The notes: a model not told the origin generated them from the letters alone. A stretch of DNA of 36,031 bases from DASYQV01 sp036005125 (GCA_036005125.1 DASYQV010000002.1:1-36031), one strand, 5' to 3'; shown: positions 24,486 through 32,976, numbered from the stretch's first letter. Numbers and translations: made by a program.

Positions 24486-24829
24486 GCGGCGTAGGTCGCG
24501 GTAACGACGGTCTTGATGCCGCCGCGGACCGCGAAATCGCCCACGACGGTCATGCGGCGCGGCCCGCAGGCCGTGACGAGGTCGTCGAGAATCTGATTCG
24601 TGACGGCTTCGAAGAAGATGCCGCGATTGCGGAAGTCGATCATGTAGTACTTCAGTGATTTCAACTCGAGGCACCGGTCGGCGGGCACGTACGTGATCCG
24701 GATTTCCCCGAAGTCGGGCAGACCGGTCCTAGGGCATACGGACGTGAACTCTGGACAACTGATCGCGATCTCGTACTCGCGGCCCGGGCGCGGATTCGGG
24801 AATGTCTCGATCGTCGTCGTGCTTGACAT
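24482..24829 (-). CDS. queF: NADPH-dependent 7-cyano-7-deazaguanine reductase
   Basis: QueF reduces preQ0 nitrile to preQ1 amine with NADPH, a step in queuosine modification of tRNA. The 115-residue protein is of the short unimodular type. It has the catalytic cysteine Cys32 in FTSVCPRTGLPDF, the conserved Asp39, the NADPH/fold motif ELKSLKYYMIDFRN, and Glu74 in GIFFEAVTN, where some homologues have histidine before the glutamate. No preQ1 riboswitch was recognised upstream. It is followed by a coupled smr gene and diverges from the HU-like gene 178 bases away. Confidence 0.93.
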   Translation of the reverse strand: MSSTTTIETFPNPRPGREYEIAISCPEFTSVCPRTGLPDFGEIRITYVPADRCLELKSLKYYMIDFRNRGIFFEAVTNQILDDLVTACGPRRMTVVGDFAVRGGIKTVVTATYAA

Positions 24830-24886
24830 ACCCCGAAAATTCTAGCACTTTGGCTTGAAATTACCTGGTTTCCCGCGCGCGTTTGA

Positions 24887-24915
24887 TTGACACTGATCGA
24901 CGCGCGCGCTAGGAT
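24887..24915 (+). promoter_or_regulatory. Sigma-70-type promoter for HU-like gene
   Basis: TTGACA at 24887-24892 matches the -35 consensus exactly. A 17-base spacer leads to TAGGAT at 24910-24915 (four of six matches to TATAAT). The expected start, near 24922, gives a leader of about 86 bases before the HU ATG at 25008. This is the best promoter in the window. Confidence 0.7.
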
Positions 24916-25007
24916 ACGGCGGTTTTTGGAATGTTTCCGCGGCAATCGCGCGCGCACGATTGCAGCGCGGTTGTCGGCACGGCGCGCATCAGCAACGGGG
25001 GGACGTG

Positions 25008-25307
25008 ATGGCAGAGGCCCGGAGAATGGGCAAATCGGAGCTTTTCTCACACTTCGCCGAACGCTTCGAGGTGAAGCGCACGCAGGCGCGCGAGTTCTTC
25101 GACGAGCTCACGGCGCTTGCCGAGAAGGAGCTCAAGCGCTCGGGCGAATTCGTGCTGCCGGGCATGGTGAAGCTGGTCGTACAGAAGCGGAAGGCGCGGA
25201 TGGGCCGGAATCCGGCGACAGGTGAGGCAATCAAGATCCCCGCGAAGACCGTCGTGAAGGCTCGCATCGCGAAGCAGTTGAAGGACACCGTCCTGCCGAA
25301 GAAATAG
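25008..25307 (+). CDS. HU/IHF-like DNA-binding protein
   Basis: This 99-residue, lysine- and arginine-rich protein has the HU fold pattern: two N-terminal helices (MGKSELFSHFAERFEVKR, then AREFFDELTALAEKELKRSG) and a beta arm (EFVLPGMVKLVVQKRKARMGRNPATGEAIKIP) that contains the family RNPATG sequence for DNA minor-groove insertion. It compacts and bends DNA as a nucleoid protein. A GGGGGG-containing ribosome-binding site (24997-25002) precedes ATG 25008. The frame is open from 24960, but that start would place the protein inside the leader. A strong sigma-70 promoter is upstream at 24887-24915. Confidence 0.92.
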   Translation: MAEARRMGKSELFSHFAERFEVKRTQAREFFDELTALAEKELKRSGEFVLPGMVKLVVQKRKARMGRNPATGEAIKIPAKTVVKARIAKQLKDTVLPKK

Positions 25308-25628
25308 GCTTCGGACCGACGACACACCGAATCAACACCGACGGCTCGCTTCACACGTGAAGCGCAGACGTGTGTGTAGACCCCCCGGCTCGATCGGCGA
25401 GGTAGCGGCGCGGCCCTGACACCGTCGCCGCCCCCGCGATCGGGAATTGGTGACCTGGATACTCAGATTCGGATCTTTCAGGAAGAGCCCGCGAGCGCCG
25501 CGATCTCCGCGCTGAGACCGTCTCAGCGCCGAAATCCGTCCCAGAGCCCGTCGCTCCTCTGCGCGCTCCTCGCGGAGGATGCGGGGCACGCGGAGCCGAT
25601 GTCAACGATTTCGCTGAGCGTGGGGGAA
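25308..25628. other. 320-base convergent gap with two hairpins
   Basis: There is no convincing gene. Two hairpins stand out: GCTTCACACGTGAAGC at 25349-25364 (six to seven base pairs) and GCGCTGAGA-CCG-TCTCAGCGC at 25509-25529 (nine base pairs, three-base loop). They lie between the HU-like gene (plus) and the histidine kinase (minus) and may terminate transcription, though neither has a T-run. Confidence 0.5.
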
Positions 25629-27362
25629 TCAGCCGGCGGCGCGCTGTGACGGCCGTGCTTTCGTCATCGGGAAGTGCAGCGTGAACGTGCTCCCGCGTCC
25701 AACCTCGCTGCTCACGGTAATCGTGCCGCCGAGCTGTTCGACGATTTTCTTCGAGATCGCGAGGCCGAGGCCGAGGCCGCGACGCTTGGTCGTGGCGAAG
25801 TCCTCGAAGATGGTCTCGAGACGATCGGTCGGGATCCCGCATCCCGTGTCGGCCACTTCGATGACGGCCACGTCGTTCTGCCGCATCGTGCGGACGATGA
25901 CCTCCCCTCCCGGAGCGGTTGCCTGGAATGCGTTCACGATCAGGTTGCGATAGACGCGGTTGAGCGCGAACAAATCGCCCTCTATATACAGCGGACCGAA
26001 CACGAGTCTCCTGTCGATCGTCAGGCCCGCCCGTTCCGCCGTTGTCTGCATCGACTCCACGAGCTCGCCCAGCGCGCGGTTCACGTCGATCGGGAACTTC
26101 TCGAGCGGCAGCGGCTTTGCGATGTTCCGGAGGTCGTCCATCATCCGCTTCACTTCCGACAGCTCACGCTCGACGGTCTTTCGGAAGCTCTCACGGTAAT
26201 CGACGTCATCGAACATTTTCACGATCAGCTTGCAGCTGTTGCCGATGTTCTGAATCGGGTGGGAGAGGTCGTGCACCAGACCCACCGCGACGCGGCCGAA
26301 CATCGACTCGCGCTCTTTCTTCCGGACATCCTCCTGGAGCTCCACGAGCCGGTCCGCCATGTTGTTGAACGCCTGGCCGAGCTGACCGAGCTCGTCGGTG
26401 GAGTCGACGGGAACACGCTCACCGAGATGGCCCTCCGCCAGCGCCCTCGTGCCGCGCATCAGCGCAAAGATCGGCTGGATGAAGGAGCGACCGGACTTGT
26501 AGCCCGCCACCACCATCAGGAGCAGCGCCGCTCCGATGGCCACGCCGAGCTGCAACTGGAGACGTGACGCAATCGCAAACGCCTCCGATGTCGGCTGCTC
26601 GACAACGACCGTCCACTGGAGTGCCGTCACCGGCGCAGCCACGCCGAGCACCGGCCCGTGCGTCCCCTGATATTCGGCTGAGACCGGACCGTTCGGGGAC
26701 CGCTGCAGCGCCATGATCAGCGGGTGCAGCAACATGTTCTCGCCACGCGCCACCCTCGACCGCTCGGCGGGATCTCCGTGGGCGAGGAGCTGTCCGGGCC
26801 CACTCACGAGCAGCGCCACGCCGTGATCGCCGACGCGGATCCGGTTCACCATCCGCCACAGTTCTTCGAGGTTCAGAAGGCCCACGAGCCACCCGCCGCC
26901 ACTCAGTCGTATCGCGACGATCGCGGTCGGCAGAAGGTCATCATCGACCGTGAACGGGGACATCAGTGCGCCTTCGACGTTGACGCTGTCAGAACCTGGC
27001 ACCGATACGGTCGGCGGGCCGATGCGGCTCGAGACCACCGGCGCGCCCGAATCGTCGAGCAACGTCAGCTCCGTGAATTCCGGAAACTGCAGCACGTAAT
27101 TCTTGAGGATGCGGTCCTGCTGCCAGGGAGCGAGGCCCGTGTGCTGAAGGTCCGCGGCAACGGCGCGAAGGATCTTCACGCCGCTCGTGACGTAGAGGTT
27201 TATCTGCTCGGCCGACCGCCTCGCGACGTTCAAGTTGCCCTGGATGACCGTCTGTTTCGTGCCGGCGCGCAGCGACAGGATCGACACCGCGCCGTAGGCC
27301 AGCAGCGGCAGGACCGCGGCCGCGGCCATCAGGAATGCGAATCGCGTGGTGATCTTCTTCAC
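25629..27362 (-). CDS. Membrane sensor histidine kinase (Cache-HAMP-HisKA-HATPase)
   Basis: The 577-residue kinase has an N-terminal membrane helix (about 8-30) and a periplasmic Cache-like sensor region (about 35-265), then a second membrane helix (about 270-288). A HAMP linker follows (about 292-345, with FIQPIFALMRGTRALAEGHL). The dimerisation helix carries phospho-acceptor His364 in VGLVHDLSHPI. The ATPase domain has the N box (YRNLIVNAFQA), G1 (EVADTGCGIP) and G2 (RRGLGLGLAIS). It is an active-looking kinase. The gene starts with a four-base overlap (ATGA, 27359-27362) on the solute-binding protein gene upstream, so both are made together. The sigma-54 response regulator at 31259-32650, in the same strand cluster, is a likely partner but this is inference. 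Confidence 0.92.
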   Translation of the reverse strand: MKKITTRFAFLMAAAAVLPLLAYGAVSILSLRAGTKQTVIQGNLNVARRSAEQINLYVTSGVKILRAVAADLQHTGLAPWQQDRILKNYVLQFPEFTELTLLDDSGAPVVSSRIGPPTVSVPGSDSVNVEGALMSPFTVDDDLLPTAIVAIRLSGGGWLVGLLNLEELWRMVNRIRVGDHGVALLVSGPGQLLAHGDPAERSRVARGENMLLHPLIMALQRSPNGPVSAEYQGTHGPVLGVAAPVTALQWTVVVEQPTSEAFAIASRLQLQLGVAIGAALLLMVVAGYKSGRSFIQPIFALMRGTRALAEGHLGERVPVDSTDELGQLGQAFNNMADRLVELQEDVRKKERESMFGRVAVGLVHDLSHPIQNIGNSCKLIVKMFDDVDYRESFRKTVERELSEVKRMMDDLRNIAKPLPLEKFPIDVNRALGELVESMQTTAERAGLTIDRRLVFGPLYIEGDLFALNRVYRNLIVNAFQATAPGGEVIVRTMRQNDVAVIEVADTGCGIPTDRLETIFEDFATTKRRGLGLGLAISKKIVEQLGGTITVSSEVGRGSTFTLHFPMTKARPSQRAAG

Positions 27363-28942
27363 TGTTCCGTCGGTGACATGTCGCGGCGGATTTGCCAGCG
27401 CCAGAGATCAGCAAATGGATCGCGCCCGGCCTCGGTCGGAACGGCAACCCGCCGGCTGATCGCACGCGATCCTTCGATCCAGGCCAGAAACAGGGCGGGC
27501 GGATCGTCCATCAGTACTCGCTGCAACTGGCTTGCTGCCGTTCTGGTCGATGCATCGTCCTGGGCATGTCGGAGCCGGTCGAGCCACTTGTCGGCTTCGG
27601 CGTTCTCGTACCCGAACATGTTGAATCCGCGGAAGTCGCCGGGAGACCGCCAGAACTGGTACACGCGCGAAAGGGTCGGACCGCTCGACAAGTCCACGAT
27701 CGCCGCGTCGAAATCACCGACGCGCAGCATGGTGTCCAACTCCGACAACGGGCGCGACTCGAGCTGCATATCGACGCCCACGTCGTACAGCTGCCGTTGA
27801 ATCATCAGCGCCAGACGCTCGTGAACGGCGTGTCCCTGCGGCACCGTGCACGTGAATCGGAAACGCGCCGGAACCGTCGCGCCGCCCGCACGCTGGACGT
27901 GCACGCCGAGCGCGTCGAGGGTCGCGCGTGCGAGCGACGCATCGTAACTATAACCGCGAACCGAGGCGTCGTGCGCCCAATGCTTCGGCCAGACCGGGCT
28001 GTCCGCAAGTTGCGCGCGCCCCTTCAGCACACTCTGGATGAGCGCCTGCCGGTCGATGGCGGCGTTGAGCGCCCGGCGAACGGCGGCGGGCCTCAGCTGC
28101 GGCCGCGCTGAGTTGAACACGATCACATGCGCAAAATGGCGCGAGAACGAAAACGTGTCCACGGCGTCGCTCTTGACGAACTCCAGCGCGTCGGCCGGGA
28201 CATTCGACACGGCGTCGATCTCACCGCGCAGCAGGCTGGCCCAGGCCAGGCGCAGCGTCGGGTAGAACTTTACGATCAGCTCGTGGACTGCCGGCGACCC
28301 GAGGTGATACCCCTCGTGGGCCTGGAGCACAACCTCGCGCGGAGAGATCGTCACGGGCTTGAACGGTCCGGTCCCGATAACGGTGCCACCCGGGTCCTTT
28401 TTGGTCAGCGGAATGTCGAGTTCGTCCATGAGGAACGCGGAGGGGCGGGCGAGCGAGATGACGAGGGTGTGCGGACCGGCCGTGGCTACTTGTCGAACCT
28501 CGGCCAGGCCCGGAGACGACGCCCGCGTACTGGCGCGAGCGAGGACCGCGTCCAGGACCTGCTTTGCGGCCTCCGCATCGAGCGCCGTCCCATCGTGAAA
28601 GGTCACGTTGGGGCGCAGATGTATCTCCCAGGTCAGCCCGTCCGCGGAGACCTCCCACGACTCGGCGACCCTGCCTTGCGGGCGTCCGTCCGGCCCGCGC
28701 GTCGTGAATGGGTCCTGGGTGAAGAAACGCCACTGCTGCTGGAAGCCGACGTCGCCGGACTGCGTTTCGCCCTCGGGGACGCCAATACGGACCGTCCCCG
28801 TGGGAGGCGATGGCTCCAGCTCCCGCATGGCCGAGCTGGAACACGCGACCGATCCCAGAAGCACACCAAGCCCCCCTACCACGGACAGGCGGCGGATGGT
28901 CCGGACGATCTCGGGACGAGGGAAAAGCAGGGAGCTCGACAC
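27359..28942 (-). CDS. Family 5 solute-binding lipoprotein (oligopeptide-type)
   Basis: This protein belongs to bacterial extracellular solute-binding protein family 5, which binds peptides or other solutes in the periplasm for ABC transporters or sensors. The N-terminus has a positively charged region, a hydrophobic stretch and Cys in LLGSVAC (about residue 34 from the GTG start at 28942), consistent with a lipoprotein. A longer open frame starts at TTG 28978. Features include DPFTTRGPDGRP, LTWEIHLRPNVTFHDGTALDA and GTGPFKPV, typical of DppA/OppA-type proteins. No ABC permease or ATPase gene is adjacent. Instead the gene is coupled by an ATGA overlap to a histidine kinase. It starts 53 bases after the second precursor peptide gene, so a role as a sensor for a peptide is attractive but unproven. 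Confidence 0.88.
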   Translation of the reverse strand: MSSSLLFPRPEIVRTIRRLSVVGGLGVLLGSVACSSSAMRELEPSPPTGTVRIGVPEGETQSGDVGFQQQWRFFTQDPFTTRGPDGRPQGRVAESWEVSADGLTWEIHLRPNVTFHDGTALDAEAAKQVLDAVLARASTRASSPGLAEVRQVATAGPHTLVISLARPSAFLMDELDIPLTKKDPGGTVIGTGPFKPVTISPREVVLQAHEGYHLGSPAVHELIVKFYPTLRLAWASLLRGEIDAVSNVPADALEFVKSDAVDTFSFSRHFAHVIVFNSARPQLRPAAVRRALNAAIDRQALIQSVLKGRAQLADSPVWPKHWAHDASVRGYSYDASLARATLDALGVHVQRAGGATVPARFRFTCTVPQGHAVHERLALMIQRQLYDVGVDMQLESRPLSELDTMLRVGDFDAAIVDLSSGPTLSRVYQFWRSPGDFRGFNMFGYENAEADKWLDRLRHAQDDASTRTAASQLQRVLMDDPPALFLAWIEGSRAISRRVAVPTEAGRDPFADLWRWQIRRDMSPTEQ

Positions 28943-28995
28943 GCCTCTATTACGTATCGGTTCGGGCTCCCATGGCAACTAGCGGCCAGGGCCGA

Positions 28996-29088
28996 TTACT
29001 TCTTTTCGACCATGTCGTCGAGCATCCAGGGACAGAAATTGCCCGGCTTCTTGGTCGTGGCGGCCTTCTTGATAATCGTGACTCTCAT
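28996..29088 (-). CDS. Putative RiPP precursor peptide B (30 residues)
   Basis: This short gene is too small for routine gene callers. ATG 29088 has GGGAG as ribosome-binding site four bases upstream, and TAA ends it at 28996. The N-terminal half is basic (MRVTIIKKAATTKK) and the C-terminal half contains CPWMLDD and ends in EKK. It is clearly homologous to the peptide encoded at 29135-29236, since both share M-x-x-T-I-x-K-K-A-x-T-T-K-K and C-P-W-x-x-D-D. The first 42 bases of the two genes differ at only four positions. The radical SAM maturase lies directly upstream. A leader rich in lysine followed by a core with Cys, Trp and two Asp is a plausible substrate for thioether or carbon-carbon crosslinking. 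No known precursor family is recognised. Confidence 0.8.
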   Translation of the reverse strand: MRVTIIKKAATTKKPGNFCPWMLDDMVEKK

Positions 29089-29134
29089 GATACTCCCTGT
29101 GATATTCGAGCTTCAGCGTGGTGGCAGTTGGCCG

Positions 29135-29236
29135 CTACTTCCTATCAGTGGGAAAGTCGTCGACGAACCAGGGGCACCCGCCTACCCCTAACTGCTTCTT
29201 GGTCGTGGGGGCCTTCTTGACAATCGTGATTTTCAT
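29135..29236 (-). CDS. Putative RiPP precursor peptide A (33 residues)
   Basis: This peptide gene starts at ATG 29236, with a strong purine-rich ribosome-binding site (GGAGAGGGAAGG) just upstream, 19 bases after the maturase stop at 29256. It ends in TAG at 29135. The leader part is MKITIVKKAPTTKK, and the core part contains GGCPWFVDD and ends TDRK. It is a paralogue of the 30-residue peptide at 28996-29088. Conserved Cys-Pro-Trp-x-x-Asp-Asp is the most likely modification site. Gly-Gly before the Cys could be a cleavage site, but the sister peptide lacks it (NFCPW), so this is doubtful. No peptidase or exporter gene is adjacent. Confidence 0.82.
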   Translation of the reverse strand: MKITIVKKAPTTKKQLGVGGCPWFVDDFPTDRK

Positions 29237-29255
29237 AAGCCTTCCCTCTCCTAAA

Positions 29256-30683
29256 TTAGACCAAAGAATTTTCAACGCCTGAGGCGACGATGTGCGCCAG
29301 GCCGACCAAGGCCGCCTCGAAGCTTTCCTTGTGGCATGAAGGCGTATTCATGTCGCCAAGCTCGGTGTGCGACGCGACGGCACAGCCGCCGGCGCACACG
29401 GGAATGAAGGAGCAGTCGCCGCAGTTCTTGTACGGAGCGAGCGCGTCGAAGCGCCTGGCTGCCGCAGCCTGCCAGGCGTCCTGCCCGCCATTCACGCGGC
29501 CCACCGACTCACTTGCCTCACCCGCGAATCCGGGACACGCGAACAGGTCGCCTTCGGTGCCGACCGTATAGGCGTGCTTCCGATGGATCTCGCACGGGCC
29601 CATGTGGACCCCGTCGACGGTCGGGAAGCCGCGTTTGCGCGTTTCCTCGCGCAGGAACGTCATCTTTTCGTCAACAAAATGACAGGTGTCGCAGGCCGAC
29701 TTCACCGAGGTGCCGGCGCCCGCGGTGGTCATGCACGCTCCGCCCAGCGGCTTACCGTTGGCGCCGACCGCGGTGAGCGGGATGAAGCCCTTCGGCGGGG
29801 CCGCGGTGCCGGGAGTGGTCTTGATGATCGGTTTGAAATTGACCTTCGCGAGCTTGTCGGCGAAATTCTGCTCTTTCAGGAAATCGAGGAGCGCCGGGAA
29901 ACTGTCGACCGACGTCTCGTCGAAGTTGCCGCCGATGGTGATTTTCACCTTGTCGGCGACCCGGCGCACATTCTCGACAATACGGTCGAAGGTGCCCTGC
30001 CTGCCGCGCAGCGGGCGCATGCGGTTGTGCGTCTCCCGGTCGCCGTCGAGCGTCACTTTCACGCCGTTGAGCCCGTAGGGGAGCAGCCGGTCGACCACCT
30101 CCGGGGTCAGCAGGAGGCCGTTGGTGATGATGTTGACGACCAGCTTGACGCCGCGCGCGCCCGCCAGCTCGTGGCACCGCTCCGACAGAAAGTACGTAAC
30201 CGGGAGGTTCAACAGCGGCTCGCCGCCGAAGAAGGTGAGGACGAATTTCGCGGGGCGGATCTCGTCGAGTTTCCGTTCAATCCAGGCCGCGACGTGCTCG
30301 GCCGTATCGAGCGACATTTTGCGCGCAAACAGATTGTGATCGCCGTGGTCGCCCTGAATACAGTAATCGCACGCAAAGTTGCACTGCAGCGTCGTCAGCA
30401 CCGTCACGCGGAGCTCCTCGCGATCCTCGCGGACGCTGCGAAAGTACTCGTCGAGACTCCGACGCTCACTATCGCGGCTGGTCACAAGAAAGCCATTCTG
30501 TTCCAGTGAGTCAAGTGCGTCGGTCTCGTCTTCCGTGAATACAGTAGTTGACTCACCGACACGCTCAAGAAGAGCGGCCACGTCCGGTGACACCAGCAGC
30601 TGCGCGTCCGAGAACGTGTTCATCAGAAACACTTCGTTCCGCTCGGGAAGCGGCACCTGCACGTTAAACATTGAGGGTTGCAT
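29256..30683 (-). CDS. Radical SAM/SPASM peptide maturase
   Basis: The 475-residue enzyme is a radical S-adenosylmethionine protein with a SPASM C-terminal iron-sulfur domain, the class that installs thioether or carbon-carbon crosslinks in ribosomal peptides. It has the CNFACDYC cluster motif (Cys101, Cys105, Cys108), TFFGGEPLLN for SAM binding (about 150-160), and SPASM cysteines, including CGDCSFIPVCAGGC near the C-terminus. The N-terminal region (about 1-75) has the pattern of small winged-helix or RRE-like domains used to bind leader peptides. Cysteines CDTCHF and PCEIHRK add further cluster ligands. A GGAG ribosome-binding site precedes ATG 30683. The two short precursor genes follow, 19 bases away. 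The peptide-modifying chemistry is inferred from family and neighbourhood. Confidence 0.93.
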   Translation of the reverse strand: MQPSMFNVQVPLPERNEVFLMNTFSDAQLLVSPDVAALLERVGESTTVFTEDETDALDSLEQNGFLVTSRDSERRSLDEYFRSVREDREELRVTVLTTLQCNFACDYCIQGDHGDHNLFARKMSLDTAEHVAAWIERKLDEIRPAKFVLTFFGGEPLLNLPVTYFLSERCHELAGARGVKLVVNIITNGLLLTPEVVDRLLPYGLNGVKVTLDGDRETHNRMRPLRGRQGTFDRIVENVRRVADKVKITIGGNFDETSVDSFPALLDFLKEQNFADKLAKVNFKPIIKTTPGTAAPPKGFIPLTAVGANGKPLGGACMTTAGAGTSVKSACDTCHFVDEKMTFLREETRKRGFPTVDGVHMGPCEIHRKHAYTVGTEGDLFACPGFAGEASESVGRVNGGQDAWQAAAARRFDALAPYKNCGDCSFIPVCAGGCAVASHTELGDMNTPSCHKESFEAALVGLAHIVASGVENSLV

Positions 30684-31258
30684 GCGCTCTCCGCAGAGGC
30701 CCCGGCCTCAGACCTTCAATTGCCAAGTTATTGGTGTTGAAACGGTTTCCAGCGTGGCGGTCGTTTCGCGCCGATCCAGAGCAACCGACGTACCACCACC
30801 GATGTGCACGGTCGTCACGCGCCGTTCGCGGAAAATGCGTGGTGAATCGTCGTTCAGGCAGACACCTCGCATGGCACGTGTCCTCGCGCGCGGCCAATCA
30901 CCCGGCCGTGGCTGTGGATGAGCTTGGTCCTATCCTTTTTACTCGTTTCCTATCAACGACTTGTTGCGAACGGCCAACTTCTTGGCCGGCCGGGACAGGC
31001 CTTTGGCTTGGTGCGAGTGACGCCGACTCGGTGCGCCGGGGGGGTGCGTACCGTCGAGACCGTGCCGCGCAGCCTCGGCGTGCCGGGTTGCGCGTGCTCT
31101 GGACCCGCGAGCCGTCAGGGCGCCCGCGCGGTTGTACCCGCGCGCGCCCCATGCAGAAAAAGCCGTCGCGGCGTGCAGCTCGAACGTGCGCGGCCGAGGC
31201 ATCGCGAGAGGCCGCGCCGGAAACCTGACTCCTCCCGGTTGCGGTCCTCGCGAGACGT
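30684..31258. other. 575-base intergenic region upstream of maturase
   Basis: No convincing gene is visible; several open frames exist on both strands but lack ribosome-binding sites and recognisable sequence. A hairpin CGGCCAA-CTTC-TTGGCCG is at 30971-30988. A TGGCACG sequence at about 30870 recalls half of a sigma-54 -24/-12 promoter, but the matching -12 half is not convincing. The promoter for the maturase cluster probably lies here. Another short peptide gene cannot be excluded. Confidence 0.5.
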
Positions 31259-32650
31259 CTAATTGCCGCGAAGCTTGCGCGCCAGTTCGCGAATGTCCAG
31301 ACGGTCCATCTTGAACTTCAAGGTGCTGAGCGGAATCCCGAGCGAGCGTGCGGTAGCGGTCACATTCCAGCCGGATTTTTCAAGCGCCCGGACGATGAAG
31401 TTGCGTTCGAAGGTCGACAGGGCCCGTTCCAGCACGTTCTCCGTGGTCGGACCATCAACATCGAGCTGCGCGACGTGCAGCTCGTACGGCAGGTCTTCAT
31501 CGGTAATCCAGTCCTTGTCGGTCACGGCGACGAGTCGTTCGACGAGGTTTTCGAGCTCGCGGATGTTTCCAGGCCACCAGTAGCCGCCGAGAATCTTCAA
31601 GGTCGAATCTGCGATGCCTTGAATGCTCTTTCGAAACTTGACGTTATACCTCCGCAGGAAGAAACGCGCAAGATCAGGAAGGTCCTCGATGCGCTCGCGC
31701 AGCGGCGGCATCCGGATCGGAATGACGTTGAGTCGGTAATAGAGGTCCTCTCGAAACGTTCCCTCCTTCACGGCCCGCTCGAGGTCGACGTTGGTAGCCG
31801 CTATAAGACGGAATTCTGTCTTGATTGGATGCGTCCCGCCGACGCGCTCGATCTCGCTTTCCTGAATGGCGCGCAGCAGCTTGGCCTGCAGATCGAGCCG
31901 CAGATCTCCGATTTCGTCGAGAAACAGCGTGCCGCCGGAGGCGAGCTCGAACTTACCGAGCTGTTGTCGGATGGCGCCGGTGAACGCGCCCTTTTCATGT
32001 CCGAACAGCACGCTCTCCAAAAGATCCTTCGGGATGGCGGCCAAATTGACGGCAACAAATGGCGCGCTGGCCGGCAATCCCGAATCGCGACGGATCAGCC
32101 GCGCCAGCAGCTCTTTGCCGGTGCCGCTCTCGCCGAGAATCAGCACGGTCGCGGAGAGCTTGGCAACCTTCCGTGCAAGTTCGACGACCGCGCGCGCCGA
32201 CTTGCTCGGCCCGACGATGAACTCCCGCTCGGTCTGCTCGGCGACCTCCGCGCTGAGCATCATCACTTGGCGGTTCAGGTCCTGCCGCTCGCTGGCATTC
32301 CTGACGAGCGATCGCATCGCCTCGTAATCGAAGTCCTTCGAGACGTAGTGATACGCGCCGTGCTTGATCGCCTCGACCGCGGTTTCGAGCTCCTTGATCG
32401 CGGAGATGACGATGACCTCGATGAACGGATAGTTTTCGCGGAGGATCTTCAGGACCTCGAAGCCGCTGATGCCCGGAAGGCGGACGTCGAGCAGCATCAG
32501 ATCGATGTCCTCCTTGTCCATCAGCGCGAGCGCCGCCTCGCCGGTGCTCGCGCGCAGCACCCGGAAATCACGACGCAGAATCGCGGCAAGGGTGTCGCGC
32601 ATCCCCTCGTCGTCATCGACGATCAGCACCGACTTGCGCTTCGGATTCAT
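31259..32650 (-). CDS. NtrC-family sigma-54-dependent response regulator
   Basis: The 463-residue regulator has three domains. A receiver domain carries the phospho-acceptor Asp55 in LLLDVRLPG and Lys105 in HYVSKD. A sigma-54 interaction AAA+ domain has Walker A GESGTGKE (about 173-180), the GAFTGA loop (221-226) and Walker B GGTLFLDEIGD (about 239-249). A C-terminal Fis-type helix-turn-helix (about 430-460, SGWNVTATARSLGIPLSTLK) follows. It would activate sigma-54 promoters after phosphorylation. It is upstream of the maturase on the same strand, with 575 bases between, and may control the peptide cluster. The histidine kinase at 25629-27362 is a candidate partner. It diverges from a small membrane protein gene. 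Confidence 0.94.
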   Translation of the reverse strand: MNPKRKSVLIVDDDEGMRDTLAAILRRDFRVLRASTGEAALALMDKEDIDLMLLDVRLPGISGFEVLKILRENYPFIEVIVISAIKELETAVEAIKHGAYHYVSKDFDYEAMRSLVRNASERQDLNRQVMMLSAEVAEQTEREFIVGPSKSARAVVELARKVAKLSATVLILGESGTGKELLARLIRRDSGLPASAPFVAVNLAAIPKDLLESVLFGHEKGAFTGAIRQQLGKFELASGGTLFLDEIGDLRLDLQAKLLRAIQESEIERVGGTHPIKTEFRLIAATNVDLERAVKEGTFREDLYYRLNVIPIRMPPLRERIEDLPDLARFFLRRYNVKFRKSIQGIADSTLKILGGYWWPGNIRELENLVERLVAVTDKDWITDEDLPYELHVAQLDVDGPTTENVLERALSTFERNFIVRALEKSGWNVTATARSLGIPLSTLKFKMDRLDIRELARKLRGN

Positions 32651-32684
32651 TGGGTTCGGGGACGGATTATCATAGGGTACTTAT

Positions 32685-32939
32685 ATGACCTTGTGGTTCA
32701 TTGCCGGTGCGGCGCTCGTCGCGGCGCTCGCAGCGTGGGTCGTCGCGCGCCGGACCGCCCGCCGGATGGCCGAGCTCTCGGAAATGTACTGGGAGCTGAA
32801 GTATCAGCACGGCGAGCTGCGGGCGCAACTCCTCCAGTCGCAGGGCCCGCGCCGCAGCGGCGTCGAGGCCGCGCCGTCCCCAGCCACAACGGGAAAGCCC
32901 CCCGACGCATTCGTGCCCCTGACGTCACTCAAACGCTGA
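32685..32939 (+). CDS. Small membrane protein with coiled segment
   Basis: This 84-residue product has one N-terminal membrane helix (about 3-22, LWFIAGAALVAALAAWVVA). A charged helix likely to form a coiled coil follows (about 25-55, ARRMAELSEMYWELKYQHGELRAQL is split here only by position). The tail is disordered and rich in Pro, Ala and Ser. I do not recognise a family. The ATG at 32685 is followed by the lpd gene 37 bases after its stop, suggesting co-transcription. It diverges from the response regulator by 34 bases. Confidence 0.65.
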   Translation: MTLWFIAGAALVAALAAWVVARRTARRMAELSEMYWELKYQHGELRAQLLQSQGPRRSGVEAAPSPATTGKPPDAFVPLTSLKR

Positions 32940-32976
32940 CCTCGCCGCCCGGTCCGGACTTCGCAAGGAGCGCTCG

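Noticed and set aside
24830..24886. preQ1 riboswitch upstream of queF
   Set aside because: The leader is short and I could not find a stem-loop followed by an A-rich tail able to form the preQ1 pseudoknot.
30860..30890. Sigma-54 promoter upstream of the maturase
   Set aside because: TGGCACG occurs, but on the plus strand, opposite to the maturase, and a convincing -12 GC element at the right spacing is missing.
30671..31228. Plus-strand open frame of 185 codons in the gap before the regulator
   Set aside because: Its composition is Arg/Ala-rich, with no ribosome-binding site or recognised motif. It looks like chance coding potential in GC-rich DNA.
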